This document shows, piece after piece, positions 45,630-56,192 of a stretch of 64,000 nt of DNA; position 1 is the stretch's first letter, and the number at the start of each line of letters is the position of its first letter. The notes beneath the pieces were generated by a model. The model ran no database searches. It saw only the letters and a program-made list of their open reading frames with translations, and had not been told where the DNA came from. The position numbers and the translations under genes are program-made. The stretch covers positions 1 to 64,000 of the forward strand of contig NZ_JAENGP010000004.1 of assembly GCF_016595155.1 (NCBI RefSeq), given 5' to 3'. Source of the stretch: Advenella mandrilli. Lineage in GTDB: Bacteria > Pseudomonadota > Gammaproteobacteria > Burkholderiales > Burkholderiaceae_B.

Positions 45630-47171
45630 ATGCTGTATAGCGTTCTTGCCGATATGAACGATGAACTGCCAAGTGCATTAAGACTGGAAAGGCTGGTCCA
45701 GACCATTCAAACCCAGTTCAATTGCGGAGCGGTTGGTCTATTGGCTATTGATGATGATGCCCTCAAGCTGGTTTCCGCCAAGGGTCTGGTTCATGAAGCC
45801 CTTGGTCGCCGTTTCAAGATTTCAGAACACCCCCGCTTTGCTGCTATCTTGTCCAGGCGCGAACCCATACTGTTCGAACCGCACATTCCCCTACCCGACC
45901 CTTATGATGGCCTGCTGGATGACCGGGCCGGTGAGCCTTTGTTAGTGCATGACTGCCTGGGCATGAGCCTGTATATAGAAGGAAAATTATGGGGCGCCAT
46001 CACGCTTGACGCCATTGAGGATACGTTTACCGAAGAGTCCATTGATATTCTTTCCCGGTATGCTTTGCTAATACAAACCTGCATACGCATGACGCAACTG
46101 GAAAAAGACAATAAAAGCCTGCGGCAATTAAGCATCGCTTCCGGTCAGCGTACCGCTATCCAAACCGAGCAGGAAATCATCGGGCAAAGTGAACCCATCC
46201 GCAAATTAATGCAAGAACTGAATGTGATTGCCGATGCCAACCTGCCCGTTTTGCTATTGGGTGAAACGGGGGTGGGCAAAGACCTGTTTGCCCAACATAT
46301 TCATCGCCACTCAAAACGCAGCCACAAATCCATGATTCATGTCAACTGTGCTGCCTTGCCTGAAAACCTGGCTGAAAGTGAGTTATTTGGTCATGTAAAA
46401 GGTGCCTTTTCAGGCGCCGAAACTGAACGGCCCGGACGTTTTGAAGCGGCCCATGGGGGCACGATTTTTCTGGATGAAGTGGGCGAGTTATCCCTGAACA
46501 TTCAGGCAAAACTGTTGCGTACCCTGCAAAATGGTGAGATCCAGCGGCTGGGTGCCGATAAATCAAAAAAAGTGGACGTAAGAATTATTGCCGCCACCAA
46601 CCGTGACCTTAAGGCCAGCACGCTAGATGGCAGTTTCAGGATAGACTTGTATCATCGGCTTTCGGTGTACCCCATTCATATTCCGCCATTACGTGAGCGA
46701 GGCAAAGACATCTTGATGCTGGCGGGTTATTTTCTGGAGTTCAACCGGACCCGTCTTGGTTTACGTGGCATCCGGCTGACCAAAGAGGCCGAACAGGCAT
46801 TAATGGCTTATGACTGGCCCGGCAACGTCAGGGAACTGGAACATATTATCAGCAGGGCCGCCATTAAAATGCTTGGCGGCGGCGCATCCCGAAACAGCAT
46901 TTTAAGTATTGAGCCCCAGTATCTGGACATCGTTAATAATCAGCCGGTCATATTCAATCAGGCTGAAGCACAGCCCAGCATTTTCGTGACACCTCCTGCC
47001 AGCCGAAAACCAGCCATACAGCCCATGAATGAGGCGCTCAGGATTTTTCAGCAGGATCTTGTTCAGGCAGCTCTGGAGCAAAGTGGACAAAATTGGGCCA
47101 ATGCGGCACGACTGCTGGACATGGATGCCAGCAATCTCCATAAACTGGCTAAACGGCTGGGGATGAAGTAA
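45630..47171 (+). CDS. norR: NO-responsive sigma54 activator NorR
   Basis: A 513-residue enhancer-binding protein. The GAF domain (about 15-155) senses NO through a mononuclear iron; the segments HPRF, LPDPYDGL (89-95 region), VHDCLG and LDAIE match the iron-ligand regions of E. coli NorR. The AAA+ domain has Walker A GETGVGKD (211-218), the sigma54-contact loop GAFSGA (258-263, Ser instead of the usual Thr) and DEVGELS. A Fis-type helix-turn-helix ends the protein (NWANAARLLDMDASNLHKLA). The open frame starts at 45558, but the ATG at 45630 fits the normal N-terminus and the NorR boxes. It is divergent from norAB. Confidence 0.94.
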   Translation: MLYSVLADMNDELPSALRLERLVQTIQTQFNCGAVGLLAIDDDALKLVSAKGLVHEALGRRFKISEHPRFAAILSRREPILFEPHIPLPDPYDGLLDDRAGEPLLVHDCLGMSLYIEGKLWGAITLDAIEDTFTEESIDILSRYALLIQTCIRMTQLEKDNKSLRQLSIASGQRTAIQTEQEIIGQSEPIRKLMQELNVIADANLPVLLLGETGVGKDLFAQHIHRHSKRSHKSMIHVNCAALPENLAESELFGHVKGAFSGAETERPGRFEAAHGGTIFLDEVGELSLNIQAKLLRTLQNGEIQRLGADKSKKVDVRIIAATNRDLKASTLDGSFRIDLYHRLSVYPIHIPPLRERGKDILMLAGYFLEFNRTRLGLRGIRLTKEAEQALMAYDWPGNVRELEHIISRAAIKMLGGGASRNSILSIEPQYLDIVNNQPVIFNQAEAQPSIFVTPPASRKPAIQPMNEALRIFQQDLVQAALEQSGQNWANAARLLDMDASNLHKLAKRLGMK

Positions 47172-47200
47172 CAGAAACGGCAGGTTAACAATATAAAGAT

Positions 47201-47228
47201 ATAAAGGCGCCAATAACGACGCCTTTAT
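47201..47228. terminator. Hairpin between convergent norR and uvrB
   Basis: ATAAAGGCG and CGCCTTTAT form a perfect 9-bp stem with a 10-nt loop. It lies in the 95-bp gap where the two genes meet and may act in both directions; the U-tracts are short. Confidence 0.62.
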
Positions 47229-47266
47229 TCAAGTTAAAGAATTCCGTGCATAAATGAATGCCCCAT

Positions 47267-49288
47267 TCAACTTAACAACGCTTTTTGTTTAAGGCGGTTT
47301 AAGGTATCCCGTGCTGCAGCAGCCTGTTCAAACTCCAGGTTGCGCGCATGATCGTGCATTTGTTTTTCAAGGCGCTTGATTTCACGTGCCAATGATTTCT
47401 CATCGCCAATCACATCAATGAACTCCATTTGATTGTCCAGGATTTCCTGGGCAGCATTGGAAATCACGCCATCGATCATTTCCTTGACCGCTTTACGAAC
47501 GCCTTTGGGCGTAATACCATGCGCTTGATTATGCGCCATCTGCTTGTTACGGCGCCTTTCCGTTTCACCAATCGCTCTGTGCATAGAGTCGGTAATACGA
47601 TCTGCATATAAAATAGCCTTGCCATTCAGGTTGCGCGCTGCCCTTCCAATGGTTTGAATCAGACTACGTTCAGAACGTAAAAACCCTTCTTTATCCGCAT
47701 CTAAAATAGTCACCAAAGACACTTCGGGAATATCCAGCCCTTCGCGTAAAAGGTTAATACCCACCAATACATCAAAATGCCCCAGACGCAAGTCACGAAT
47801 GATTTCCACCCGCTCAACCGTATCAATATCAGAATGCAGATAGCGTACTTTAAGCCCGTTTTCTGTCAGGTAGTCAGTCAGGTCTTCGGCCATGCGCTTG
47901 GTTAAGGTGGTTACCAATACCCGCTCACCCTGGGCAATGCGCAATTTGGCTTCACCCAGCAAATCATCCACCTGGGTGGTGGCAGGACGCACTTCAACAA
48001 TCGGGTCTATAAGCCCGGTAGGACGCACCACTTGCTCAACAATATTGTCTGAATGTTCTTTTTCATAATCGGCAGGGGTCGCGGACACAAAAACACTTTG
48101 CCGCATGCGTTGCTCGAATTCTTCCATCTTGAGTGGCCGGTTATCAAGGGCGGAAGGCAGCCTGAAACCAAATTGCACCAACGTTTGCTTGCGTGAGCGG
48201 TCACCGCGATACATGGCACGCAATTGCCCCATCATGACGTGGCTCTCGTCAAAAAACATCAGGGCATCTTCAGGCAGGTAATCAATCAGGGTGGGCGGTG
48301 GATCACCCGGTGCCGCACCAGACAAATGACGCGAATAGTTCTCGATCCCCTTGCAAAAGCCCAGTTCCTGCAGCATTTCTATATCAAAACGGGTGCGTTG
48401 CTCTATTCTTTGCGCCTCGACTAAATGATGGTTATCAATAAAATACTGAGCCCTGTCGCGCAACTCGGATTTGATGGTTTCAATGGCGCGCAAAACGGTA
48501 TCGCGTGGCGTAACGTAGTGCGAACTGGGGTATACCGTAAAGCGCGGTACTTTTTGCCTGACCTTGCCCGTTAACGGATCAAAAAGCTCCAGCGTTTCAA
48601 TTTCATCATCAAAAAGCGTTAACCGCACTGCCAGTTCGGCACTTTCCGCAGGGAATATATCAATCACCTCGCCACGTACCCTAAAGCAACCACGGTCAAA
48701 ATCAACATCATTACGCTCGTATTGCATAGCGACAAGCCTGCCTAAAAGCTCTTGCCGGGGAATCTGGTCTCCGGCACGCAAAATAAGCACCATGGCATGA
48801 TAGTCGGCCGGATTACCAATACCGTAAATGCACGACACCGTTCCAACAATAACCGTATCCCGTCTCTCAAGCAGGCTTTTTGTCGCTGAAAGACGCATCT
48901 GCTCGATATGTTCGTTAATTGATGAGTCTTTTTCTATGAACAGATCACGCGTAGGCACGTAAGCTTCAGGTTGGTAATAATCGTAATAAGAAACAAAATA
49001 TTCAACGGCATTATGTGGAAAAAACTCGCGCATTTCAGCGTATAATTGTGCAGCAAGAGTTTTATTGGGTGCCAGAACCAAGGCCGGTCTGCCAAGTTGT
49101 GCGATGGTATTGGCCATTGTGTACGTTTTTCCCGAACCCGTCACGCCTAGCAAAGTTTGAAACATCAGGCCATCCCGAATCCCTTCAGTCAAGGATTCAA
49201 TGGCTTTGGGCTGGTCTCCGGCGGGTGGGTATGGCTGATACAGCTTAAAAGGACTGCCCGGATATTCTATGAAACCTGGTTCACTCAT
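47267..49288 (-). CDS. uvrB: Excinuclease ABC subunit B
   Basis: A 673-residue damage-verification helicase of nucleotide excision repair. It has Walker A GVTGSGKT (48-55), the beta-hairpin [12 protein letters not shown], the TRCF/YAD region, helicase motifs ([32 protein letters not shown]) and a C-terminal UVR domain ([14 protein letters not shown]) for UvrC contact. No LexA box is seen in its 99-bp upstream gap. The gene is divergent from the aminotransferase gene, a common betaproteobacterial order. Confidence 0.97.
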   Translation of the reverse strand: MSEPGFIEYPGSPFKLYQPYPPAGDQPKAIESLTEGIRDGLMFQTLLGVTGSGKTYTMANTIAQLGRPALVLAPNKTLAAQLYAEMREFFPHNAVEYFVSYYDYYQPEAYVPTRDLFIEKDSSINEHIEQMRLSATKSLLERRDTVIVGTVSCIYGIGNPADYHAMVLILRAGDQIPRQELLGRLVAMQYERNDVDFDRGCFRVRGEVIDIFPAESAELAVRLTLFDDEIETLELFDPLTGKVRQKVPRFTVYPSSHYVTPRDTVLRAIETIKSELRDRAQYFIDNHHLVEAQRIEQRTRFDIEMLQELGFCKGIENYSRHLSGAAPGDPPPTLIDYLPEDALMFFDESHVMMGQLRAMYRGDRSRKQTLVQFGFRLPSALDNRPLKMEEFEQRMRQSVFVSATPADYEKEHSDNIVEQVVRPTGLIDPIVEVRPATTQVDDLLGEAKLRIAQGERVLVTTLTKRMAEDLTDYLTENGLKVRYLHSDIDTVERVEIIRDLRLGHFDVLVGINLLREGLDIPEVSLVTILDADKEGFLRSERSLIQTIGRAARNLNGKAILYADRITDSMHRAIGETERRRNKQMAHNQAHGITPKGVRKAVKEMIDGVISNAAQEILDNQMEFIDVIGDEKSLAREIKRLEKQMHDHARNLEFEQAAAARDTLNRLKQKALLS

Positions 49289-49387
49289 GCTAGACTTTTA
49301 CTTTAATGATCTGATTGAAAACAAACTTGCAATCATACATTATCCTCTTTATTTAACAACTTCGGCAAATCCGCCGCATATCAGAAG

Positions 49388-50587
49388 ATGACCACACTTT
49401 TTGAATCTGTCGAGCTGGCTCCTCGCGACCCTATTCTTGGCCTGAACGAACAATATAACGCTGACACCCACTCTTCTAAAGTTAATTTGGGCGTAGGCGT
49501 ATATTATGACGACGAAGGACGCATTCCTTTGTTGAAAGCCGTGCATAAAGCAGAAGTGGCCCGCATTGAAGCGGCTGCGGCGCGCGGCTACCTGCCTATC
49601 GAAGGCCTCAAGAATTACAACAAGGGTGCACAGGAACTGCTGCTGGGTAAAGAGTCACCCTTGGCCAAAGAAGGACGAACCCTTACCTTCCAGGCACTGG
49701 GTGGAACCGGTGCCCTTAAAATTGGCGCAGACTTCCTGAAGCAAATCACCCCCGATTCAAAAGTATTCATCAGCAACCCAAGCTGGGAAAATCACCGTGC
49801 TCTTTTTGAACGCGCCGGTTTTACAGTCGAAAACTATGCCTACTACGATGCCGCTTCCCATGGTCTGGATTTCGAAGGCATGCTGGCCTCTTTCAAAAAC
49901 ATGCCAGCCAAATCCATCGTCATTCTGCATGCCTGCTGCCATAACCCAACCGGTGTTGACCCCACCCTTGACCAGTGGAAACAAATTGTCCAGCTTGTCC
50001 AGGAAAAAGACCTTATTCCTTTTCTTGACATTGCCTACCAAGGCTTTGGTGATGGCCTTGAAGAAGATGCAAAAGTGGTTCGCCTGTTTGCAGACCAAGG
50101 CATTTCCATGTTTATCAGCTCTTCTTTCTCCAAATCATTCTCCCTGTACGGCGAACGGGTTGGTGCATTAACCCTGATTACCAGTAGTGCCGATGAGTCC
50201 ACACGGGTATTAAGTCAGGTCAAACGCGTCATTCGCACCAACTACTCCAATCCACCGACCCATGGTGGCACGATTGTAAGCAGCGTACTTAATTCTCCTG
50301 AACTGTTCGCTCTGTGGGAAGAAGAACTGGCTGGTATGCGTAACCGTATTCGTGAGATGCGTCAGCAACTGGTTGCCAAACTCAAGGAACACGGCGTTAC
50401 ACAGAACTTTGATTTTGTCCTGTCACAGCGTGGCATGTTCTCTTATTCAGGCCTCACTTCCGAACAGGTAGATCGCCTGCGCAACGAGCACGGTGTTTAT
50501 GCAGTATCAAGCGGACGGATCTGCGTTGCCGCACTTAACAGCCGTAATATCGATTACGTTGCCAAGGCTATTACACAGGTCCTGTAA
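49388..50587 (+). CDS. Aspartate/aromatic amino acid aminotransferase
   Basis: A 399-residue class I aminotransferase of the AspC/TyrB subgroup I-alpha. PLP-binding residues are the Lys249 of SSSFSKSFSLYGERVG, the Asn in HACCHNPTGVDP (181-192) and Asp214/Tyr217 of LDIAYQGF. It exchanges amino groups between glutamate and oxaloacetate or aromatic 2-oxo acids. Choice between aspC and tyrB is not safe from sequence, although the gene next to uvrB in this group is often annotated tyrB. Confidence 0.92.
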   Translation: MTTLFESVELAPRDPILGLNEQYNADTHSSKVNLGVGVYYDDEGRIPLLKAVHKAEVARIEAAAARGYLPIEGLKNYNKGAQELLLGKESPLAKEGRTLTFQALGGTGALKIGADFLKQITPDSKVFISNPSWENHRALFERAGFTVENYAYYDAASHGLDFEGMLASFKNMPAKSIVILHACCHNPTGVDPTLDQWKQIVQLVQEKDLIPFLDIAYQGFGDGLEEDAKVVRLFADQGISMFISSSFSKSFSLYGERVGALTLITSSADESTRVLSQVKRVIRTNYSNPPTHGGTIVSSVLNSPELFALWEEELAGMRNRIREMRQQLVAKLKEHGVTQNFDFVLSQRGMFSYSGLTSEQVDRLRNEHGVYAVSSGRICVAALNSRNIDYVAKAITQVL

Positions 50588-50626
50588 ACAAGCACTTGCA
50601 ATTTAACTGCAAATGAAGCAAAATCG

Positions 50627-50646
50627 GGCTGTATGAATATACAGTC
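50627..50646. promoter_or_regulatory. LexA (SOS) box of lexA
   Basis: GGCTGTATGAATATACAGTC contains CTG-N10-CAG with near-perfect symmetry and lies 22 bp upstream of the lexA start. The dyad extends further out (AAATCGG at 50621 and CCGATTT to 50652). This implies autoregulation. Confidence 0.9.
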
Positions 50647-50667
50647 CGATTTTATGGCAAATACAGC

Positions 50668-51321
50668 ATGACAATTAAACTCACCGCAAGACAGCAACAG
50701 GTCCTGGATCTTATTCAGCAGAATATTATAAAAACCGGCTTCCCGCCCACACGGGCAGAAATCGCCAAAACACTGGGGTTTAAATCTCCCAATGCTGCCG
50801 AAGATCATTTAAAGGCATTAGCTAAAAAAGGGGCTATTGTATTAACTGCTGGCGCTTCCCGTGGCATCCGTTTAGTTACCTCCAGTCCTGCCGAAAACAA
50901 TAAACAGGAAGCATCTTTTCTGGATAAAGTCTCGCAAGTACTATTGCCGGTAATAGGACATGTAGCAGCCGGCAATCCCATTCTTGCTGCAGAACACATA
51001 GACCGTGAAATTAACGTAGACCCTTCCCTGTTTACACAACAACCCGACTTCCTGCTTAAGGTAAAAGGTCAAAGCATGAAAGATATCGGTATTCTTGATG
51101 GTGACCTGCTTGCTGTAAAAAAATACCCTGAAGCCCGCAACGGTCAGGTCATTGTCGCTCGCATAGAAAACGAAGTAACCGTTAAACGCTTCATCAAGAA
51201 AGCCGCCCACATAGAGCTTTTACCCGAAAACCCCGATTTTTCTCCTATTATTGTGCGTCCCAATCAGGAGTTCAGCATAGAAGGAATAGCCGTAGGCCTT
51301 ATCAGAACTCACAACCTGTGA
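50668..51321 (+). CDS. lexA: SOS repressor LexA
   Basis: A 217-residue repressor with an N-terminal winged helix ([26 protein letters not shown] as recognition helix) and a C-terminal S24 self-cleaving domain. The cleavage site is Ala101-Gly102 (GHVAAGNP), the catalytic pair Ser136 (KGQSMKD) and Lys173 (EVTVKRF). RecA filaments trigger cleavage and so induce SOS genes such as recA in this window. It carries its own LexA box. Confidence 0.97.
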   Translation: MTIKLTARQQQVLDLIQQNIIKTGFPPTRAEIAKTLGFKSPNAAEDHLKALAKKGAIVLTAGASRGIRLVTSSPAENNKQEASFLDKVSQVLLPVIGHVAAGNPILAAEHIDREINVDPSLFTQQPDFLLKVKGQSMKDIGILDGDLLAVKKYPEARNGQVIVARIENEVTVKRFIKKAAHIELLPENPDFSPIIVRPNQEFSIEGIAVGLIRTHNL

Positions 51322-51365
51322 ATACCGATGGCCACAAGCGTGAAAATTGCTCAGAGGCTGTCAAA

Positions 51366-51388
51366 GCGGAAGTAGCCAGTACTTCCGC
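51366..51388. terminator. Hairpin after lexA
   Basis: GCGGAAGTA and TACTTCCGC form a perfect 9-bp stem with loop GCCAG between lexA and the convergent oxidoreductase gene. No adjacent U-tract is present, although A9 stands 28 bp further on, so the function as terminator is uncertain. Confidence 0.5.
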
Positions 51389-51420
51389 CAGAATAGCTAT
51401 GGTTAAAAAAAAATAAACTA

Positions 51421-52452
51421 TTAAACCAGTTTAACTAATTGCTTACCAAAGTTGTGGCCTTGCAGCAAGCCCAAAAATGCGTCAGGTGCACTTTCAAGAC
51501 CATTACTGACCGACTCTTTGAAAATAAGCACACCATTGGCAACGGCTTCGGCCAGATCCGCCAATGCCTGCGGCCAAATATCAAGGTGGTCTGAAATAAT
51601 AAACCCGGTAATACTGGCCCGTGAAACCAGAATGGCGCGCGGGTTGCTAATGGGAATAGAGCGGCCATCATACCCGGCAATCAGGCCACAGATGGCTACC
51701 CTTGAAAACGGATTCAGGTTTTCAAGTACCGCATCCATAATATAACCGCCCACATTTTCATAGTAAGCATCGACACCATTGGGGGCTAATTGTTTAAGTT
51801 CATGTGACAGGGTTTCGGTATCAGGGTAGGCTTTGTAATCGATACAATCATCAAACCCCAAGGTTTCAACGACATACTCACATTTTTCCGGGCCACCGGC
51901 AATTCCAATAACGTGACAGCCTTTTTGTTTGGCCAGCTGCCCCACTACACTCCCCACCGCACCCGAGGCTGCACTGACAACCAAGGTTTCGCCGACCTGA
52001 GGCTTGAGGATTTTATTCAGGCCATACCAAGCGGTAATCCCTGGCATACCCGCTGCACCCAAGTAAACGCTCATGGAAATCTGTGAAACATCAATTTTAC
52101 GTATATGATTACTGTCCTTTGAGGGACTGGCACGAAAATACAATTGCCAGCCGCCCGTACATAGAACCGTATCACCCACCTTGAAACCGGGATGTCTTGA
52201 CTCTATCACTTCACCAACCGTTCCGCCTTGCATGACCGTATTCAAGTCTTGAGAGGCCGCATAGTTTTTGGCCTGGCTCATTCTTCCTCGCATATATGGA
52301 TCAAGGGATAAGTAATGATTGCGTACCAAGACTTCCCCGGCATCAATTTGAGCAATAACTTCATCCCACAACTTAAAGCATTCCACAGTTACCACATCAT
52401 TAGGATATTTATCAAACAAATACTGCCTGTTCATATAGGGAAATCCGGACAT
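51421..52452 (-). CDS. NADP-dependent MDR oxidoreductase (CurA/PTGR type)
   Basis: A 343-residue zinc-independent medium-chain reductase. The N-terminal catalytic domain contains NHYLSLDPYMRGRM (46-59), and the Rossmann part has the nucleotide loop AASGAVGSVVGQLAKQKG with the following VIGIAGGPEKC, typical of prostaglandin reductase, leukotriene B4 dehydrogenase and CurA. It reduces double bonds of alpha,beta-unsaturated carbonyls with NADPH. The ATG at 52452 has AAAGGAAG at a good distance. The natural substrate is unknown. Confidence 0.9.
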   Translation of the reverse strand: MSGFPYMNRQYLFDKYPNDVVTVECFKLWDEVIAQIDAGEVLVRNHYLSLDPYMRGRMSQAKNYAASQDLNTVMQGGTVGEVIESRHPGFKVGDTVLCTGGWQLYFRASPSKDSNHIRKIDVSQISMSVYLGAAGMPGITAWYGLNKILKPQVGETLVVSAASGAVGSVVGQLAKQKGCHVIGIAGGPEKCEYVVETLGFDDCIDYKAYPDTETLSHELKQLAPNGVDAYYENVGGYIMDAVLENLNPFSRVAICGLIAGYDGRSIPISNPRAILVSRASITGFIISDHLDIWPQALADLAEAVANGVLIFKESVSNGLESAPDAFLGLLQGHNFGKQLVKLV

Positions 52453-52557
52453 AAATACTTCCTTTATTCATTAGTTATAAAACCATTCCACAATAAGAAT
52501 GATATTTTCCTTGCCTTTGCAGAATGATACCTGCTTTCCTGTCTGGTTTAAAGTGTA

Positions 52558-52586
52558 AAAAAATCCTGCGCCTGCCAGGATTTTTT
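52558..52586. terminator. Bidirectional terminator between aqpZ and oxidoreductase
   Basis: AAATCCTG (52561-52568) and CAGGATTT (52576-52583) form the stem; A- and T-runs on the two sides give U-tracts on both strands. It lies 31 bp after the aqpZ stop on the minus strand. Confidence 0.82.
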
Positions 52587-52616
52587 CATTAGAAACGAGG
52601 TGAACCAAACAGGGAG

Positions 52617-53306
52617 TTATGCTTTACGACCTATGCATTTATATATGATGGCCCCCAAGACCGCACCAATAATTGGCATTACCCAAAATAGCCAAAGCTG
52701 CTCAAGTGCCCAGGTACCTTGAAAAATGGCAACGCCCGTGCTTCGTGCAGGATTAACTGAGGTATTGGTAACCGGAATGCTGATTAAATGAATAAGCGTA
52801 AGGCACAGGCCAATAGCTATGGGTGCAAAGCCTTGTGGTGCGCGCCCATCTGTTGCCCCCAGAATCACGACCAGGAACATCATGGTTAATACCACTTCAA
52901 TCACAATCGCAGCAGTCATGCTATAACCACCTGGGGAATGTTCACCAAAACCGTTACTGGCAAAGCCCGAAGTAGTCGCATCGAAACCGGCCTTACCCGT
53001 CGCCACAAGATACAACACGGCCCCCGCCAAAATGGCCCCGATTAACTGGGAAACAATATAAGGCAGCAATTGTGAAGCAGGAAAACGCCCTCCTGCCCAC
53101 AAACCAATGGTTACAGCCGGGTTAATATGACAGCCGGAAATATGACCAATGGCAAAAGCCATGGTTAATAAGCTAAGGCCGAAGGCCAGGGAAACACCAG
53201 TAAAGCCAATGCCCAGTTCTGGAAAAGCAGCCGCAAGAACGGCACTGCCGCACCCTCCCAGGACAAGCCAGAATGTACCAAACAGTTCTGCAATATATTT
53301 ATTCAT
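52617..53306 (-). CDS. aqpZ: Aquaporin Z
   Basis: A 229-residue water channel with six helices and the two NPA motifs that meet in the pore (HINPAV, NPA at 62-64; SVNPARS, NPA at 185-187). The His-containing selectivity segment (HLISIPVT, then Asn-Thr-Ser) and the Arg after the second NPA fit the water-specific AqpZ class. It gives fast water flow across the inner membrane during osmotic change. A perfect 8-bp dyad lies 100-120 bp upstream. Confidence 0.94.
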   Translation of the reverse strand: MNKYIAELFGTFWLVLGGCGSAVLAAAFPELGIGFTGVSLAFGLSLLTMAFAIGHISGCHINPAVTIGLWAGGRFPASQLLPYIVSQLIGAILAGAVLYLVATGKAGFDATTSGFASNGFGEHSPGGYSMTAAIVIEVVLTMMFLVVILGATDGRAPQGFAPIAIGLCLTLIHLISIPVTNTSVNPARSTGVAIFQGTWALEQLWLFWVMPIIGAVLGAIIYKCIGRKA

Positions 53307-53405
53307 GATTCCTTCCCCGAAAACAAAATTTTAATATTAAAAATCCAGAGACAGTATAGGATTCCCGAAGTAATGAAACGATTAAAGAAAAGTTAATACC
53401 CAGGT

Positions 53406-53426
53406 AATTGACAGTCGTTGTCAATT
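53406..53426. promoter_or_regulatory. 8-bp dyad upstream of aqpZ
   Basis: AATTGACA and TGTCAATT flank GTCGT, 100-120 bp before the aqpZ start. It may be an operator for aqpZ or simply a hairpin; no regulator is adjacent. Confidence 0.4.
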
Positions 53427-53460
53427 CTGAAACCTGAAACCAATCATTGGCAATATAAAA

Positions 53461-53502
53461 AAAACCATACCCTGCTTGTGAATGGCCAGGTATGGTTTTT
53501 TT
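53461..53502. terminator. Strong terminator after the TRAP-TAXI permease
   Basis: AAAACCATACC (53461-53471) and GGTATGGTTTT (53489-53499) form a perfect 11-bp stem, with T-runs in both directions. On the minus strand it ends the TRAP operon, 30 bp after its stop. Confidence 0.82.
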
Positions 53503-53532
53503 ATTTAAACACTAATCAAGATTGGTAAAAGC

Positions 53533-56166
53533 CTAGACCGGACTGGCTTGTGTCCTGCCAGTATGACCCGGCATTTTTTTCATTCGTCTTCCCTGCGCCA
53601 GCCAAATCAGCAAGATTATGATAAAAGCAGGCACAAAGAACCATAGTTCAGAAGGACGATCAGGATTGGGGACCTTCAGTTCAAGAACATCCCATCCTGC
53701 CTCCCAACCCGATTTCTGGGCATTACTGCCAAAGCGGACACTAGCCAACTGAACCTGATCTCCCAAAGCAATAAAATTGAGTCCTGCACTGCTGAGCCGT
53801 TTTCTGCCAATTGTTTCTTTATCAGGCGAAATATCATGTTCAACCAGTTCTGGCAGGCTTACCGCCACCGTTTTTACGATTTCATCACCTTCAATGCTAA
53901 ATCCCTGCAGTACAGCGACAAATCGGGTTGATTCAGGCAAATCAGCCGCTACCGTGTACATTTCTGTCACGGGGCGTGATACGTACTCGCTAGCCATCTT
54001 ATTCATGAACCAGTCTGGCCTGAATAACAGGAAAGTAACAAGCAACAACAGAATTACCTCGAACCAGTTGCATTTAATCCTGAACCAGCCCATAGTTGCT
54101 GCTGCAAAAGTCAGGGAAGCCAGTGTGGCACCAAAAACCACCAGAATAAGTTCCCATACACTTCCAATACCAATAAGCAATATCAATGGGTTGAAAATAA
54201 AGATAAACGGTAAAATAACGGTCCGCATGGCATAAACAACCCCCATCACCCCGGTTTTAATGGGATCCTCTCCTGAAATGGCTGCCGCGGCAAATGTAGC
54301 AAGACCAACAGGGGGTGTAATATCCGCCATAATGCCGAAATAAAATACAAACATATGTACGGCAATTAATGGGATGATAATGCCATTTTGTGCTCCAAGC
54401 TCAACCACAACCGGCGCCATCAAAGTAGCCATCAGGATATAGTTTGCCGTAGTCGGCATGCCTAACCCCAAGACCAAACAAACAACTGCAGTAAAAAACA
54501 GCATGACCAGCACATTACCCATAGAGACCAGCTCTACAAAAGCGGTCATGCGTAAACCCAAACCGGTTAAGGTAATAGCCCCTACAATTAGCCCGGCGGT
54601 ACCGCATGCAATGGCAATGCCAATCATGTTACGGGCACCTTCCTCGAGGCCACTCATGGTTTCTGAAACCCCTTTCCTGGCAGCCGCAGATAGTTTTTTC
54701 TTGCGAAAAAAAGCAATAATCGGATGCTGTGTAAGCATCTGGAAGATCATTGAAATACTGGCATAGAAAGCGGATAGCCCGGCAGAAAGATGTTCTACGC
54801 TAAGGCACCACACCAAAATACCAATAGGAATAAGGAAATACAAACCGGCACGTACGGTTGGCCAGGCTTCTGGCCTGACAGGATTGACAATATCAATTTC
54901 GGTCGGCAAGTCTGCATTTGAGGCCGCAATACGCAACAGCCACACATACAACACCAGCAAAAGACCAAGTAAAATCCAGATGGCCGCAGCACCGGCGATT
55001 TGCTGCACACCAACGCCTATCCAGTACACCAACCCCATGACGATAAGCGTACCTGAAATACCCAATCCCCAACCGGCCAGTTTTTGCATGACAGTTTTAG
55101 GCTTGCCCGCACTCATCATGGGCTCAATACCCAATTTCAGGGCTTCAAGGTGAACAATATAAAACAGGGCAACATAGGAAATACTGGCCGGTAAAAGCGC
55201 ATGCTTGATTACATCGGTATAAGGAATGCCCACATATTCAATCATCAGGAAAGCGGCAGCACCCATTACCGGCGGCATGATTTGCCCGTTCACGGAAGAG
55301 GCAGTTTCAATGGCCCCCGCGCGAATACCACCATACCCTGATTTTTTCATGAGTGGAATGGTAAAAATACCACCGGTCACCACATTAGCGACAGATGAAG
55401 CGGACACAATACCGTTAACGGCTGATGAAACTACGGCCACTTTTGCCGGACCACCACGCAGATGCCCCAGCAAGGCAAAAGAGACCTGCATCATATAGTT
55501 ACCGGCACCACATCGGTCAAGTAAAGACCCCAGCAACACGAAAATAAAAATATAAGAAACCGATACACCCAGCGCCACCCCAAAGACACCCTCAGTGGTT
55601 AGCCACATATGGGACACCATGCGCTCTACCGATGCTCCCCTGTGAGCCAGGACATCAGGCAAGTACGGGCCTAAAAAAACATACAATAAGAAAACCAACC
55701 CCAGAATGGTCATAGGCGCGCCCAAAGCACGGCGGGTAACTTCCAGTAACAGGATCAGGCCAATACTGGCCGATACCACATCAACCGTAGTTGGTAAGCC
55801 CGGACGCAAGGCAAGCTGGTTGTAGAACAAATAAAGATAAGCGCCGCAAAAGCCGCCCATGATGGCAAATACCCAATCATACCAAGGCATGTGTTCTGAT
55901 GCTTTTTTATTGAATGGGTAGGCCAGATAACCTAGAAATATCGCAATACCCAAGTGAATTGAGCGCGCTTCAGTATCGTTGAAAATGGCAAAATTGAATG
56001 TAAACGGCAATGGTGATGAGTACCATAGCTGAAAAAATGTCCAGAGAAGTGCACCAACAGCCAACACGGCACCGGTAACGCCGCCAACATGTCGGCCTCC
56101 CCTGTCAACATCGGCCACCATCTGTTCGAGTGCTGCATTTTTTTTTGCATCGATATCAGTACTCAT
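53533..56166 (-). CDS. TRAP transporter permease, DctQ-DctM fusion (4TM/12TM), TAXI type
   Basis: An 877-residue inner-membrane protein that joins the small (Q) and large (M) permease parts of a TRAP carrier. The N-terminal third holds the 4-helix part, the middle the M part (GGIRAGAIETASSVNGQIMPPVM, LGLGMPTTANYILMA, DITPPVGLATFAAAAIS as recognisable pieces), and the C-terminal about 200 residues form a DUF3394-like domain ending in a last helix. It imports an organic acid with Na+ or H+, using the TAXI receptor encoded just upstream. The gap of 98 bp to that gene holds a long hairpin. The ligand is unknown. Confidence 0.92.
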   Translation of the reverse strand: MSTDIDAKKNAALEQMVADVDRGGRHVGGVTGAVLAVGALLWTFFQLWYSSPLPFTFNFAIFNDTEARSIHLGIAIFLGYLAYPFNKKASEHMPWYDWVFAIMGGFCGAYLYLFYNQLALRPGLPTTVDVVSASIGLILLLEVTRRALGAPMTILGLVFLLYVFLGPYLPDVLAHRGASVERMVSHMWLTTEGVFGVALGVSVSYIFIFVLLGSLLDRCGAGNYMMQVSFALLGHLRGGPAKVAVVSSAVNGIVSASSVANVVTGGIFTIPLMKKSGYGGIRAGAIETASSVNGQIMPPVMGAAAFLMIEYVGIPYTDVIKHALLPASISYVALFYIVHLEALKLGIEPMMSAGKPKTVMQKLAGWGLGISGTLIVMGLVYWIGVGVQQIAGAAAIWILLGLLLVLYVWLLRIAASNADLPTEIDIVNPVRPEAWPTVRAGLYFLIPIGILVWCLSVEHLSAGLSAFYASISMIFQMLTQHPIIAFFRKKKLSAAARKGVSETMSGLEEGARNMIGIAIACGTAGLIVGAITLTGLGLRMTAFVELVSMGNVLVMLFFTAVVCLVLGLGMPTTANYILMATLMAPVVVELGAQNGIIIPLIAVHMFVFYFGIMADITPPVGLATFAAAAISGEDPIKTGVMGVVYAMRTVILPFIFIFNPLILLIGIGSVWELILVVFGATLASLTFAAATMGWFRIKCNWFEVILLLLVTFLLFRPDWFMNKMASEYVSRPVTEMYTVAADLPESTRFVAVLQGFSIEGDEIVKTVAVSLPELVEHDISPDKETIGRKRLSSAGLNFIALGDQVQLASVRFGSNAQKSGWEAGWDVLELKVPNPDRPSELWFFVPAFIIILLIWLAQGRRMKKMPGHTGRTQASPV

Positions 56167-56192
56167 GATTTTCCTTCATAAATTTACAACAA

